Of a stretch of 64,000 nt of DNA, positions 1 through 9,335 are shown piece after piece. The notes beneath the pieces were generated by a model. That model was not told where the DNA came from. It did no database searches and was given only the letters and a program-made list of their open reading frames with translations. Origin of the DNA: Flavobacterium johnsoniae (GTDB lineage Bacteria; Bacteroidota; Bacteroidia; Flavobacteriales; Flavobacteriaceae). Every line of letters begins with the position of its first letter. The first letter of the stretch is position 1. Made by a program: the position numbers and the translations under genes. Location of the stretch: positions 186,001 through 250,000 of the forward strand of contig NZ_MLFK01000011.1 of the NCBI RefSeq assembly GCF_001879205.1, given 5' to 3'.

Positions 1-1
1 A

Positions 2-1969
2 ATCAGTAAATCATCTCAGCAAGTAGTGCGAAACGATGACAGAGGTGGTTTAGTAATGAATACTTTAAGACAATCTCCGGAATTACCGGTTAGATATGCT
101 GATGGTTCTTATGCCGGTCCTACAAGTGGTTTAGGTTCTTCGGCAAATGAGGCGACGAATCCTATTGCTTTATCAGAATACAACAACGCAAAAACAGATC
201 GATATAAAGTCAATGGAAATGTATTTGCTGATTTCACTCTTACCAAAGGTTTGGTTTTTAGAACGGAATTGGGATATGATTTAAATTTTGCAAAAAGCAG
301 CTCTTTTGCACCTGCCTATACTTTAGGCAACGTGTCTGAACTTTTAAACAAATCATTCAAACAGCAGGATCAAAGCTTTTATTGGAGTTTAAAAAACTAT
401 TTAACTTATAATAAAACCTTTAACGAGAAACACAATTTTACCTTCTTGTTAGGTCAGGAAGCGCAGGAAAGTCAATACGAATATCTAAGCGGCTACAGAT
501 CTGGTGATTTCCTAAGTAAAGATTTTACCAACTTAAATATTGGCGACATAGATACTGCAGTTAACGGAAACGGTTCTGGCAGATGGTCTATGACTTCTTA
601 TATTTCGAGATTAAATTATAGTTTTTCTGATCGCTATTCATTTTCGGCGTCTCTAAGAGCCGATGCATCTTCGAACTTTGGACCTAATAATAAATGGGGT
701 TATTTCCCTTCATTTGCTGCAGGCTGGACGGTTAGTAACGAAAAGTTTTTTGAGCCATTATCTTCTACAGTAAATTATTTGAAATTTAGAGCAGGTTACG
801 GTTCTGTTGGAAATCAAAATATTCCGGCAAACAGATACCAAACCATTCTTTCCCTGACTGCATCTCCATTTGGAGGCGTATCTCCAACAATTGATAATTT
901 AGGAAATCCAAATATTAAATGGGAATCTCTTAAGTCTTTTGATGTTGGCTTTGAATTAGGAATGCTTAATAACAGAGTAAAATTAGACTTTGATTATTAT
1001 GTGAAACATTCTTCTAATTTCCTGACCAAACAAATCAATGACGAATCGAATCAAAGTGCACTTAATTATTATTTGAATACGGGTGAAATTGAAACTAAAG
1101 GGGTCGAACTTACCCTGAATACCAGAAATATTATTACAGAAAACTTTACATGGGACAGTACCATTATTTTTTCAAAATACAACAATGAACTAACCAGTTT
1201 TCAAGGTGCGGGGAAATCTTTGTTAGGACAAGTACAATTCGACTTATACAACGTGACCAGAACTACAGAAGGTGAGCCTGTTGGACAATTCTACGGATAT
1301 GTTACGGACGGATTATTCAAAAATGCGGCAGAATTAGCGGCAGGACCAACTCAGGAAACAGGAACAGGAATTGGTGATATTCGTTTTAAAGATCTTAATG
1401 GTGACGGAAAAATTGATGCTAAAGATCAAAAAGCTATCGGAAGCGCAATTCCGGATTTTACCTATTCATTTACCAATAATTTTAAATATAAAAACCTTAG
1501 TTTATCTATTGTTTTAACCGGAAGTCAGGGCAACGAAATCTACAATTTTACACGTCATTATACTGATGGAATTTATCCCGGATTTGGAGATCGATTTGCA
1601 AACGTGAGCACAAGAGCCATAAATACTTTTGAGCCTGGAGTAAACGAAAACACAAATGAACCAAGAATTACCCTTAATGATCCAAATGGGAATGGAAGAA
1701 TCTCAAACAGATTTGTTGAAGACGGTTCTTACTTAAGAATCCAGAATGTTTCTTTGAGTTACGATTTACCAAGGGATATATTCAAAAATTCAATTATATC
1801 TAAAGTGAGATTGTATGTCAATGTTCAAAACTTATATACCTGGACAAAATACTCCGGTTTTGATCCTGCTTTAGGAAATTTAGATCAAAATATAACGCTT
1901 AGCGGTATTGATTTAGGACGATATCCAGTGCCAAGAACTACTTCTATGGGTTTAAATTTAGAATTCTAA
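2..1969 (+). CDS. SusC-like TonB-dependent outer-membrane receptor, 5' truncated by window edge
   Basis: This is the C-terminal part of a SusC/RagA-family TonB-dependent transporter, which imports oligosaccharides across the outer membrane together with the SusD encoded next door. The frame is open from base 2, so the GTG at 26 is internal and not a start. About 655 residues are visible. Full family members have 1000-1050, so the signal peptide, carboxypeptidase-like domain, plug and first strands lie outside the window. Typical features are the repeated aromatic beta-strands, a motif near GDIRFKDLNGDGKID (calcium-loop-like), and the end RTTSMGLNLEF with a terminal aromatic for barrel assembly. 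The SusD gene follows after 60 bp, and the GH10 gene in the same arm points to xylan oligomers. The family call is firm; the substrate is inferred from context. Confidence 0.95.
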   Translation: MSKSSQQVVRNDDRGGLVMNTLRQSPELPVRYADGSYAGPTSGLGSSANEATNPIALSEYNNAKTDRYKVNGNVFADFTLTKGLVFRTELGYDLNFAKSSSFAPAYTLGNVSELLNKSFKQQDQSFYWSLKNYLTYNKTFNEKHNFTFLLGQEAQESQYEYLSGYRSGDFLSKDFTNLNIGDIDTAVNGNGSGRWSMTSYISRLNYSFSDRYSFSASLRADASSNFGPNNKWGYFPSFAAGWTVSNEKFFEPLSSTVNYLKFRAGYGSVGNQNIPANRYQTILSLTASPFGGVSPTIDNLGNPNIKWESLKSFDVGFELGMLNNRVKLDFDYYVKHSSNFLTKQINDESNQSALNYYLNTGEIETKGVELTLNTRNIITENFTWDSTIIFSKYNNELTSFQGAGKSLLGQVQFDLYNVTRTTEGEPVGQFYGYVTDGLFKNAAELAAGPTQETGTGIGDIRFKDLNGDGKIDAKDQKAIGSAIPDFTYSFTNNFKYKNLSLSIVLTGSQGNEIYNFTRHYTDGIYPGFGDRFANVSTRAINTFEPGVNENTNEPRITLNDPNGNGRISNRFVEDGSYLRIQNVSLSYDLPRDIFKNSIISKVRLYVNVQNLYTWTKYSGFDPALGNLDQNITLSGIDLGRYPVPRTTSMGLNLEF

Positions 1970-2029
1970 AATTGATAAAAACACAATTAACTTAATGATT
2001 CATAGTCATTAAAATAAAAAATAATAGTC

Positions 2030-3553
2030 ATGAAAAAACTTTTTAAACTTTTTATGATGGGAATGCTAATACCATTGCTGTCTTTGTTTTCCTGTTCTGA
2101 TGATTTTTTGGATGCACCATCTGAAAATCAATTAACGCCGGGCGATTTACCCGAAGGAGTTACTGCTTTTGACGGAATCGCTGAGAGTTTATATTTTAAG
2201 CCCTGGTTTACTTTTAATGATAAATTCCTGATTGCCGTTGGAGATATGTATGCCGGCAACGCTTTTACGTTTGATGGCGCTTATGCACAATTTAAAGATG
2301 CTCAGGTAACCTCACAAAACCCAATCCTGACAGAAGGATACACTTCTTTATTTTCGGTTATCGATCAATCCAATAATTTAATGAGTTTAGTCGAAGACAG
2401 AAAAAGCGAATTGCCTGAAGCCTCTTATAAAAATGCCATCGCAATTTCAAGATTTATGAGAGCCAATGCCTATTTCTATTTGGTAAGAAGTTTTGGAGCG
2501 GTACCAATTATTAATAAAGCAGGAACGGCTGCTCAGCCAAAAAGAAATCTTGTTACAGATGTTTACAAATTCATAAAACAAGATTTAGAATATGCTATCG
2601 AAAATCTGCCTGCAGCTTCGGTAAAAAAAGGATATGTTACCAAATTTGCCGCAATGGGAATTCTTGCAAAAGTGCATTTAACATTAAACGAATACCCTGA
2701 ATGTGCTGCATTAACCCAGAAAATTATCGGAAATCAATATACTTTGATTTCTGATTACGGAAACCTATTCAGCAGTCCGGAGAATAACAATAGCGCCGAA
2801 AGTATGTTTGCCCTGCAATGGAAAGCTGTTGCTACAGAATGGGGAACACAAAATACAAATCAGGCTTATATAGTTCCGGGAGGCACAGGAATTACTGGCG
2901 GTGGAGATGGCTGGGGAGTTTACCTGCCTTCTATTTCCCTGCAAAGCGGCTTTGAACCAAATGATACCAGAAAAAAGAGCACAATCATGACAGATGGTGA
3001 CTTTTATCCTGAGTTATTAAAAAATCAGGGAGGCTTCAGATATAAAAAAATATACTCTTCTACGGCTGCCAATTTCAGAAAATACATTGTAGGTTCTGCT
3101 GCCGAAAGAAACGATGTGTTTTTTATGAGAACGTCACAAAATACAATTATACTAAGATATTCTGATGTTTTATTAATGAATTCTGAGGCGCTTTTAGCAG
3201 GAGCCGGTTCAACAACTTCTGCAGCTGCTTTAAGTTCTTTCAATGAAGTAAGAGCCAGAGCCGGATTACCAGCCAAAACAGTACTTACAAGAGACGATTT
3301 ATTCAACGAAAGAAGAATTGAATTTGCACTTGAAGGGCAATATTTCTTTGATTTAAAACGTCGTGGTCTGGCAGAAGCAACAGCCATTATTTCGCAGCAA
3401 GAAGTTGGTTTTTATTCTGATGATGCCAGAACCGAATTGGTTTCGAGAAAGATCACTCCGGGAAGCAATTATTTTGAATTGCCATTACCGCAATCTGCTA
3501 TTGATACTAATCCATCATTATTAGAGCCTCCGGTTCCTTTTAACTTTAACTAA
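2030..3553 (+). CDS. SusD/RagB-family surface glycan-binding lipoprotein
   Basis: This 507-residue SusD-like protein forms the lid of the SusC transporter and binds oligosaccharide at the cell surface. It has a lipoprotein signal with the lipobox ending at Cys22, followed by Ser-Asp-Asp, an acidic pattern associated with surface export of Bacteroidota lipoproteins. The central region (about 85-230) looks like the SusD helical TPR scaffold (RFMRANAYFYLVRSFGAVP). The C-terminal part carries the usual LRYSDVLLMNSEALL and FNERRIEFALEGQYFFDLKR motifs. It is directly downstream of the truncated SusC and 8 bp upstream of the IPT/TIG lipoprotein, so the three probably form one transcript. An ATG start with the signal peptide immediately after supports the chosen start. 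Confidence 0.95.
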   Translation: MKKLFKLFMMGMLIPLLSLFSCSDDFLDAPSENQLTPGDLPEGVTAFDGIAESLYFKPWFTFNDKFLIAVGDMYAGNAFTFDGAYAQFKDAQVTSQNPILTEGYTSLFSVIDQSNNLMSLVEDRKSELPEASYKNAIAISRFMRANAYFYLVRSFGAVPIINKAGTAAQPKRNLVTDVYKFIKQDLEYAIENLPAASVKKGYVTKFAAMGILAKVHLTLNEYPECAALTQKIIGNQYTLISDYGNLFSSPENNNSAESMFALQWKAVATEWGTQNTNQAYIVPGGTGITGGGDGWGVYLPSISLQSGFEPNDTRKKSTIMTDGDFYPELLKNQGGFRYKKIYSSTAANFRKYIVGSAAERNDVFFMRTSQNTIILRYSDVLLMNSEALLAGAGSTTSAAALSSFNEVRARAGLPAKTVLTRDDLFNERRIEFALEGQYFFDLKRRGLAEATAIISQQEVGFYSDDARTELVSRKITPGSNYFELPLPQSAIDTNPSLLEPPVPFNFN

Positions 3554-3561
3554 CCTTTACT

Positions 3562-4665
3562 ATGATTAAGAAAATAACATATAGAATTATAATTCTTTTG
3601 GCAGTGGCGTCTTTTACAGCTTGCCAAAATGACGATGCGGCTAGTGCAAATATAGATGCAATGGTTGCGGAACCGGGAGATCTATTGAATCAGGCTTTTC
3701 CATTGAATAAAGTCAGAGTTGAAGGTGAAGGTTTAAAAGGATTAAAAAGAATTACGCTGGATAACAAAATTGATATCAGTTTCAATCCAAACCATAATTC
3801 AGATAAAGCGTTTATTTTTACCATTCCCTTTGATGAAAAACTGGGAAGCCGATTTGGTGTACAGCCTATTACCTTTGTAACAGCATCAGGTTCGGTTACC
3901 AAAAATATTGAGATTTTACAGCCTGTTCCAACAATTACAAAAACAACTCCGGCTGTTGCAACTCCGGGATTTCCATTGGAAATAGAAGGAACATGGTTTT
4001 ATAATGTTTCTTCGATCACATTAGGAGGAAAAACACTGAGTTATACGCTAAAATCGTCTTCTTCCATTATCATCGGTTTACCTTCAGATGCCGTTTCAGG
4101 ATCAGAGCTGGTAGTTACGACTCCGGGAGGTGCTGCAAAAAAGACAATCAATTTTGCGACCGTAGTTCTTGTGTCTGATTTTGACGGAAACGGCTCCAGA
4201 CGTGATTGGAGTGCTTATGGGGATATAGATAGTTTTAACGCTAATACTCCAGGCGGTGCAACAGGTAATTATGCAACATTAGTCTGGGCTGGTTCTACAG
4301 CTAATGGTTATAACGGAAGCAGTGCCGGAGGTGGAGCTGGTTTCTTAAGTGCTTCAAATAATGATGCTTCAAAAACTTTCATAGATATTGATGTAAGTGC
4401 CAATGTTGTGGGTGCTCAATTTGCAATTCAGTTAAATACTATTGATGGCGTGAACTACGGCTACAATTTTAAAGTAACCGATGTAAACTGGACTACAAAA
4501 ACCATATTATTAAGTGACTTTAAAGATAACTACGGATTTGGTTCGAATACAGCTGCAACATTAGATCCCTCTAAAATCAACGAAATTAAAGTCGGAATTG
4601 CTCAGGGAGATACACCAAACCCAAGTGCAATAAAATTTGATAATATTAAAATTCGCTACCAATAA
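3562..4665 (+). CDS. IPT/TIG-domain surface glycan-binding lipoprotein (SusE-position SGBP)
   Basis: This is a 367-residue lipoprotein with the lipobox cysteine at position 21 followed by Gln-Asn-Asp-Asp. Residues of about 35-200 look like two IPT/TIG immunoglobulin-like repeats: the pattern PTITKTTPAVATPGFPLEIEG and ITLGGKTLSYT is characteristic. The last 160 residues form a separate Gly/Asn/Ser-rich beta-sandwich that probably binds the glycan (WAGSTANGYNGSS, FDNIKIRYQ at the end). Proteins of this layout directly after SusCD in xylan loci act as surface glycan-binding proteins. No catalytic motif was seen. A strong hairpin follows the gene (4699-4731). Neither of the other two SusCD pairs in the window has such a partner. 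The specificity is inferred from the adjacent GH10 gene. Confidence 0.85.
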   Translation: MIKKITYRIIILLAVASFTACQNDDAASANIDAMVAEPGDLLNQAFPLNKVRVEGEGLKGLKRITLDNKIDISFNPNHNSDKAFIFTIPFDEKLGSRFGVQPITFVTASGSVTKNIEILQPVPTITKTTPAVATPGFPLEIEGTWFYNVSSITLGGKTLSYTLKSSSSIIIGLPSDAVSGSELVVTTPGGAAKKTINFATVVLVSDFDGNGSRRDWSAYGDIDSFNANTPGGATGNYATLVWAGSTANGYNGSSAGGGAGFLSASNNDASKTFIDIDVSANVVGAQFAIQLNTIDGVNYGYNFKVTDVNWTTKTILLSDFKDNYGFGSNTAATLDPSKINEIKVGIAQGDTPNPSAIKFDNIKIRYQ

Positions 4666-4698
4666 TTACAGGTCTTGTGTTTTAATCTTTAAAATTAA

Positions 4699-4731
4699 AA
4701 AAGAGGTTGTGACCAAAAAACAACCTCTTTT
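4699..4731 (+). terminator. Rho-independent terminator / attenuator after the SusC-SusD-SGBP genes
   Basis: Two perfectly complementary 12-base arms (AAAAGAGGTTGT at 4699-4710 and ACAACCTCTTTT at 4720-4731) enclose a 9-base loop, and the right arm ends in a short T run. It lies between the SGBP stop and the GH10 start on the same strand. It therefore probably limits read-through from the abundant SusCD-SGBP message into the enzyme genes. Confidence 0.8.
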
Positions 4732-4801
4732 ACAACTAAAAACAGAAACTATAAATAAGAGTATTCAAATCACAAAAGGATATTCTATAATAAAAAACAG
4801 T

Positions 4802-6193
4802 ATGAAAATTAAATTTTTACTAATGCTGACTGGTATCTTGTTCTTTTTGAATTCTTGTTCAAAAGATGACAATATAACGGCTAATACTTTAGAAATACCT
4901 GTTGCAAACGCACCAAAAGACGTGAATGATGCAGGGTTTAGAGCAAAATGGATGTACGTTTCCCATGCAAAAAGCTATCTTCTGGATGTTTCAACAAGCG
5001 AGAATTTCTCCACTTTTGTTCCAAATTACAATGCAAAAGAAGTTACAGATCTAAACGAAGTGGTCGCAGGTTTAAACGGAGGTACACAATATTATTACAG
5101 AGTCAGAGCAAAAAATGAGACCGAGACTTCTGGTTACTCAAATGTTATTAGTGTTGTAACTACGGGTTCGAGCAACATTCCTGAAGACCCAACATTTTTA
5201 AAAGTAAAAGCAAATAAACTAGCTAATCCATTTTTTGTGGGTATGGCAGTAAAAGCTTCTCAATTAACTACCGGAAGTCCTTATGATGTTATTTTGAAAA
5301 ATGAATTCAGCAGTATTTCTGCCGAATACGAAATGAAAATGGATCAAATTTCTACTGCAAGCGGTGTTTACAACTGGACTACAGCTGATAAAATTGTGGC
5401 TTACGGAAATTCCAATGGTATCAACGTTCACGGTCATGCTTTGGTTTGGCATAATTCCGTGCCACAATGGTTAAAAGATTTTTCTGGTACCGATGCCGAA
5501 TTTAAAGCAGAAGTAAAAAAATACATTACGGATGTAGTTACCCATTATGCAGGGAAAGTAAAATCGTGGGACGTAGTTAATGAAGCAGTAGATGACAATG
5601 GCGGAGCCATGAGAAATACAATTTTTCTTCAGCGAATGGGTGCTAACTATGTAAAGGATTGTTTTCAATGGGCAAGAGATGCCGCAAAAGCAGCTGGTGA
5701 CAACTCTTTATTATTATTTTATAATGATTATGCAACCTCAACGAATATTCCAAAACAAGATAAAGTTTTTAGCATTGTAGATGATTTAAAAACAAGCAAT
5801 CTTATTGATGGTCTTGGTTTTCAGATGCATAATAATTACTTAAGCCCAACAAAAGCTCAAATCCAGACTGATTTTAACAAAGCAACTGCAAAAGGCCTGA
5901 AAATCCATGTTTCGGAATTGGATATACAGGTAAATCAGTCCAATGACATTTCAACTTTCACAAATGAAAGAAGACTGGCTCAAAAAGAAAAATACAAAGA
6001 AATTGTGCAGCTCTATAATGCACTTCCTGCAGCCAATAAATATGCCTTAACAATTTGGGGAATGAAGGATAATGAATCCTGGATTCCTTTTAGTACAGAA
6101 CTAAACCACCCTGGAAATGACTGGCCTTTATTGTACGATTCAAATTTTGCAGTTAAAAGCTCTCATACAGGATTTCTGGAAGGCTTAGATTAA
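4802..6193 (+). CDS. GH10 endo-beta-1,4-xylanase lipoprotein with N-terminal FN3 domain
   Basis: This enzyme cleaves internal beta-1,4 bonds of xylan, probably at the cell surface. The ATG at 4802 is preferred over the upstream TTG at 4637. From 4802 the protein begins with a clean lipoprotein signal, Cys19 followed by Ser-Lys-Asp-Asp, and it does not overlap the upstream gene or the hairpin. The product has 463 residues: a fibronectin-III-like domain at about 30-125 (GGTQYYYRVRAKNETE, YSNVISVVTTG), then a GH10 barrel. The acid/base is Glu261 in WDVVNEA and the nucleophile is Glu372 in HVSELDI. The HGHALVWHNSVPQWL and ALTIWGMKDNESW motifs are also typical. It is the only clear endo-xylanase in the window, so it anchors the substrate assignment of the whole locus. 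Confidence 0.95.
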   Translation: MKIKFLLMLTGILFFLNSCSKDDNITANTLEIPVANAPKDVNDAGFRAKWMYVSHAKSYLLDVSTSENFSTFVPNYNAKEVTDLNEVVAGLNGGTQYYYRVRAKNETETSGYSNVISVVTTGSSNIPEDPTFLKVKANKLANPFFVGMAVKASQLTTGSPYDVILKNEFSSISAEYEMKMDQISTASGVYNWTTADKIVAYGNSNGINVHGHALVWHNSVPQWLKDFSGTDAEFKAEVKKYITDVVTHYAGKVKSWDVVNEAVDDNGGAMRNTIFLQRMGANYVKDCFQWARDAAKAAGDNSLLLFYNDYATSTNIPKQDKVFSIVDDLKTSNLIDGLGFQMHNNYLSPTKAQIQTDFNKATAKGLKIHVSELDIQVNQSNDISTFTNERRLAQKEKYKEIVQLYNALPAANKYALTIWGMKDNESWIPFSTELNHPGNDWPLLYDSNFAVKSSHTGFLEGLD

Positions 6194-6249
6194 ATTTTTT
6201 AAAACTATAATACTTTACTTCAACTATTAATAAACCAAAAAATTAAATT

Positions 6250-7176
6250 ATGAAAAAATTAAATTTGTTAGCATTAACAGTTACATGTGTATTAGGTTTA
6301 GGATTTACTTCCTGCGGAGATGACGTAACCCCAGCAGCAAAAGACCAATCTGCAAATGCGGGTACAAAAACCAGTACAAGCAAAGCAGCCAGTGCGCCGT
6401 GGGTCAAACAATTTGAAGATACTTTTGATGTAGGTTCCAATCTGTCGCAATGGACAAAGGAGCAGCGAGCCGATTATAATTCGTGGTATTGCGACTATGC
6501 CAGTTCAGTGCCAACAACGCAATGGAGAGACGGAAAACAATGTTTGGAAATCAAGACTACAAAATTGAGCACGTACAAATATCAATCCGGTTTTATTTCT
6601 TCTAATTACCAATATAAGCCTGAAAATAATACAGAATATATGCTTTCTGCCAATATTAAATTAGTAGCGATGGATGGCGGAACTTACAAGTCATTCACAC
6701 AAACTTATGGTGCCTGGCCGGCCTTCTGGTCTGTACAGCAAAATGGCTGGCCAACCAAAGGGGAAATTGATATCATGGAAGGTTATTCTTTTGCCCCAAA
6801 TTCAAGCCGCTTTACGTCAAATCTTTTTTATGGAACTTCCAGCGGAGCAAACCAATTAGGAAATTCTGCAGAAAGAAACTATCCGGGGAATTTTGATATT
6901 AACGGAAATGGCGGATGGCATTTATATGAATCCTTTTGGAAAATGAAAGACAATGTAGTAACAGTAACTATAAAGGTGGATAATGTAACGGTCTCAACTT
7001 ATACAAACGGTAGTGCAGGCAATCTTAACTTAAATAATTTCGGGCCGCATTCGATTATATTTAATCTAAATGTTGGATCAAAAGATTCCAATTTTATAGA
7101 CCCTAATAAAATCAATTTGTTTTCGACTGTAATGATGTGGGTAGATGATGTAACGGTTTACAAAAGACCAATTTAA
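6250..7176 (+). CDS. GH16-family glycoside hydrolase lipoprotein (beta-bulge type)
   Basis: This is a 308-residue lipoprotein: the lipobox cysteine is Cys22, followed by Gly-Asp-Asp, then a Ser/Thr/Ala-rich linker to about residue 48, then one GH16 jelly-roll domain. The catalytic signature is GEIDIMEG, with Glu172 as nucleophile, Asp174 as helper and Glu177 as acid/base. The extra Met makes it the beta-bulge form seen in laminarinases, agarases and carrageenases rather than in lichenases. A family-typical WPAFWSVQQNGWPTKGEID segment precedes it. It follows the GH10 gene by 56 bp on the same strand and ends at a terminator, so the two lipoprotein enzymes are probably co-transcribed. A beta-glucanase or beta-galactanase activity in a xylan locus is unusual, and the true substrate cannot be read from the sequence. 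Confidence 0.9.
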   Translation: MKKLNLLALTVTCVLGLGFTSCGDDVTPAAKDQSANAGTKTSTSKAASAPWVKQFEDTFDVGSNLSQWTKEQRADYNSWYCDYASSVPTTQWRDGKQCLEIKTTKLSTYKYQSGFISSNYQYKPENNTEYMLSANIKLVAMDGGTYKSFTQTYGAWPAFWSVQQNGWPTKGEIDIMEGYSFAPNSSRFTSNLFYGTSSGANQLGNSAERNYPGNFDINGNGGWHLYESFWKMKDNVVTVTIKVDNVTVSTYTNGSAGNLNLNNFGPHSIIFNLNVGSKDSNFIDPNKINLFSTVMMWVDDVTVYKRPI

Positions 7177-7238
7177 TTTATATTAAAATTGATTTTATTT
7201 TCGTTAACAGGCTCAAGTCTTGTTACGGCTGCAACGAC

Positions 7239-7270
7239 AAAAGCTTCAGAGAAATCTGGAGCTTTTTTTC
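7239..7270 (+). terminator. Rho-independent terminator after GH16
   Basis: A 12-bp stem (AAAAGCTTCAGA at 7239-7250 with TCTGGAGCTTTT at 7255-7266, one G-T pair) has a GAAA tetraloop and is followed by a T-rich run. It closes the left-arm transcription unit that ends with the GH16 gene. Confidence 0.8.
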
Positions 7271-7632
7271 TTTAAGCGAACGTAAAAAGGTATAGTATTC
7301 ATTAGAGACCCCCTTAACAAGCTAATTTGATGGAAAATGCGGATTATTTTACAGCAATTTATAACTAATTGTAATAATCTACTTAACTATATATCAAACT
7401 AAGTAGAAACATAAAAAAACAAAAGCTTCTTTTAAGACAAGAAAACTTCTCTTCACAGTAATTGAAACAAAAATGATGCTTCAAATATGTTATTAATAGC
7501 TTAAAAATTGACAATCTTTATTTCAACTTTCCAGCTATTTTTACCTTTAGTATTTTTATTAAAAACAGGAAGCTAAAAGAAGTATCCGCTTTTTGATAAA
7601 AAATTTCAATCAAATAATTCTCAATAAGCACA
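7271..7632 (+). other. Intergenic leader of the GPH symporter gene
   Basis: This is about 360 bp of AT-rich DNA between the GH16 terminator and the symporter start, with no credible gene. An imperfect inverted repeat (CTACTTA at 7379-7385 and TAAGTAG at 7400-7406, 14-base spacer) could be an operator. No convincing TAnnTTTG element was found; the nearest is TACCTTTA at 7542-7549. The symporter therefore appears to have its own promoter, but its position is not resolved. Confidence 0.4.
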
Positions 7633-9135
7633 ATGTTAAAAAGCAAAGAAAAAACAGCAGGTATATTTAGGAGTAATACATCGCAAAAGCTTTCTATAAT
7701 AGAAAAAACAGGTTATGGCTTAGGTGATTTTGCCGCGAACCTAATTTTTCAGACTCTGCTGACTTTCCTTGCTTTCTTTTACACCGATGTTTATAAAATT
7801 CCTGCCGGCACAGCAAGTATCATTATCTTTACCGGTGGTTTTATCGGAGCCTTTTTTAATATTATTATGGGGATAATTGCTGACCGAACCCAAACCAAAT
7901 GGGGGAAATTCAGGCCATGGATATTATGGACGGCCCTGCCTTTTGGAATTGCTGCTGTTCTCTCTTTTTTAACTCCAAACTTTAGCCAGAACGGCAAAAT
8001 AATTTATGCTTTGCTGACTTACTTTTTTCTGGTGCTGATTTATTCAGCAAACAATTTGCCTTATGTTGCTTTAAGCGGTGTTTTAACAGGCGACATGAAG
8101 GAAAGAAACAGTCTTTCCTCCTATCGTTTTGTAGCGGTAATGATTGCCCAGTTTATAATTCAATCACTTTTATTGCCATTTGTTTCCATACTGGGACATG
8201 GCGATAAAGCAGTTGGATTTCAAAATACTATGATCTTATTTGCTATTACGGGGATTATTTGTTTGTTAATCACTTTTTTTACTACAAAGGAAAGAATTAT
8301 ACCCGCAAAGAATCAGGAATCTTCCATTAAACAGGATTTTATTGATTTGTCGAAAAACAAGCCCTGGCTGGTTATGCTGCTGGTTACCGTTTTGGTATTT
8401 ATCACCTTGTCTTTAAAAGGAGGGATGTATGTTTTCTATTTTAAATATTATTTAGATCCTGTTGCACAAACTATTTTTTTGAATGATATTGGTTTTACTG
8501 CATTTATTGACCATTTGAATAGTTCGTTGACATCTATGGGATTTGTCAGTTTCCAATGGCCAAAAGATGCTCCTACTTCAGCTTTTAGTCTTTTCAATGC
8601 CGGAGGTATTATTTTTATGATTTTTGGAATTATGTTTTCAAAACTTCTTGCAGATTCCTTTGGTAAAAGAAACATTTATATCACTTTTATTTTTTTATCC
8701 GCTCTTAGTCTGCTCCTATTTAATTTTTATAATAGAACAGCTATTGCAATGGTTTTTTTAACCCAATTACTACATGGGTTTATTTACGGGATAACAATTC
8801 CTTTATTGTGGACTATGATTGCTGATGTGGCTGATTACAGTGAATGGATAAACAACCGAAGAGCGACTGCTACTGTTTTTTCGGTAATGATTTTTGGGCT
8901 AAAAATAGGGATAAGCATTGGCGGGGCATTAGGTGCTGCTTTTTTATCTAAATATGGTTACGTAGCCGAAGAAGTCAATCAAATACCGGCAGCTGTAGAA
9001 GGAATTAAACTTTCGGTAAGTATTTATCCTGGCTTTATATTTATTATTAGTGCAGTCTTGTTGTGTTTTTACAGTATAGATAAAAAAATGGAAATTCAGA
9101 TTGAAACAGATTTAAAGCAAAGAAGAGAATATTGA
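7633..9135 (+). CDS. GPH-family (MelB-like) sugar:cation symporter, MFS
   Basis: This is a 500-residue inner-membrane protein with about twelve hydrophobic helices. The N-terminal signature IIEKTGYGLGDFAANLIFQ and the loop GIIADRTQTKWGKFRPW are hallmarks of the glycoside-pentoside-hexuronide:cation symporter family (melibiose, xyloside and glucuronide carriers). A long loop at about 285-320 separates the two halves. IADVADYSEW followed by NNRRATATVFS in the second half is also typical. In this setting it most likely carries xylo-oligosaccharides, xylose or uronides released in the periplasm into the cytoplasm. It stands alone between the GH16 terminator and a tandem-repeat region. The family is certain; the substrate is inferred from the locus. 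Confidence 0.93.
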   Translation: MLKSKEKTAGIFRSNTSQKLSIIEKTGYGLGDFAANLIFQTLLTFLAFFYTDVYKIPAGTASIIIFTGGFIGAFFNIIMGIIADRTQTKWGKFRPWILWTALPFGIAAVLSFLTPNFSQNGKIIYALLTYFFLVLIYSANNLPYVALSGVLTGDMKERNSLSSYRFVAVMIAQFIIQSLLLPFVSILGHGDKAVGFQNTMILFAITGIICLLITFFTTKERIIPAKNQESSIKQDFIDLSKNKPWLVMLLVTVLVFITLSLKGGMYVFYFKYYLDPVAQTIFLNDIGFTAFIDHLNSSLTSMGFVSFQWPKDAPTSAFSLFNAGGIIFMIFGIMFSKLLADSFGKRNIYITFIFLSALSLLLFNFYNRTAIAMVFLTQLLHGFIYGITIPLLWTMIADVADYSEWINNRRATATVFSVMIFGLKIGISIGGALGAAFLSKYGYVAEEVNQIPAAVEGIKLSVSIYPGFIFIISAVLLCFYSIDKKMEIQIETDLKQRREY

Positions 9136-9138
9136 GGA

Positions 9139-9292
9139 TTTTTGATTTTAGACTTTAGATTTTAGGTTTTAGATTTTTGATTGCAGACTTTTGATTGCAG
9201 ACTTTTGATTGTAGACTTTTGATTGTAGACTTTTGATTGTAGATTGTAGATTTTAAACTTTGGAATTTAGACTTTGGAATTTATACTCTAGA
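9139..9292. repeat. 14-bp tandem repeat array (TTTTGATTGYAGAC) with degenerate flanks
   Basis: Five consecutive units of TTTTGATTGCAGAC or TTTTGATTGTAGAC lie at 9175-9243, the last one incomplete. The first two carry C and the rest T at position 10. More degenerate copies (TTTTAGACTTTAGATTTTAGG and AACTTTGGAATTTAGACTTTGG) flank them on both sides. The array lies in the convergent gap between the symporter and the SusD gene. It has no open frame of note. Confidence 0.85.
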
Positions 9293-9335
9293 ATGACTTG
9301 TCAAAAAGAAAGTGATTCTGTACTTACTAAAACAA

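Noticed and set aside
3025..3387. 120-codon frame antisense to SusD
   Set aside because: It is a shadow of a well-supported SusD gene and has no domain signature. The same applies to the other antisense frames inside the long genes.
4637..4801. N-terminal extension of the GH10 gene from TTG
   Set aside because: It overlaps the preceding gene and the terminator hairpin, and it would place the lipoprotein signal 55 residues inside the protein.
9175..9243. Tandem repeat considered as a CRISPR array
   Set aside because: Units are contiguous with no spacers and only 14 bp long; no cas genes are in the window.
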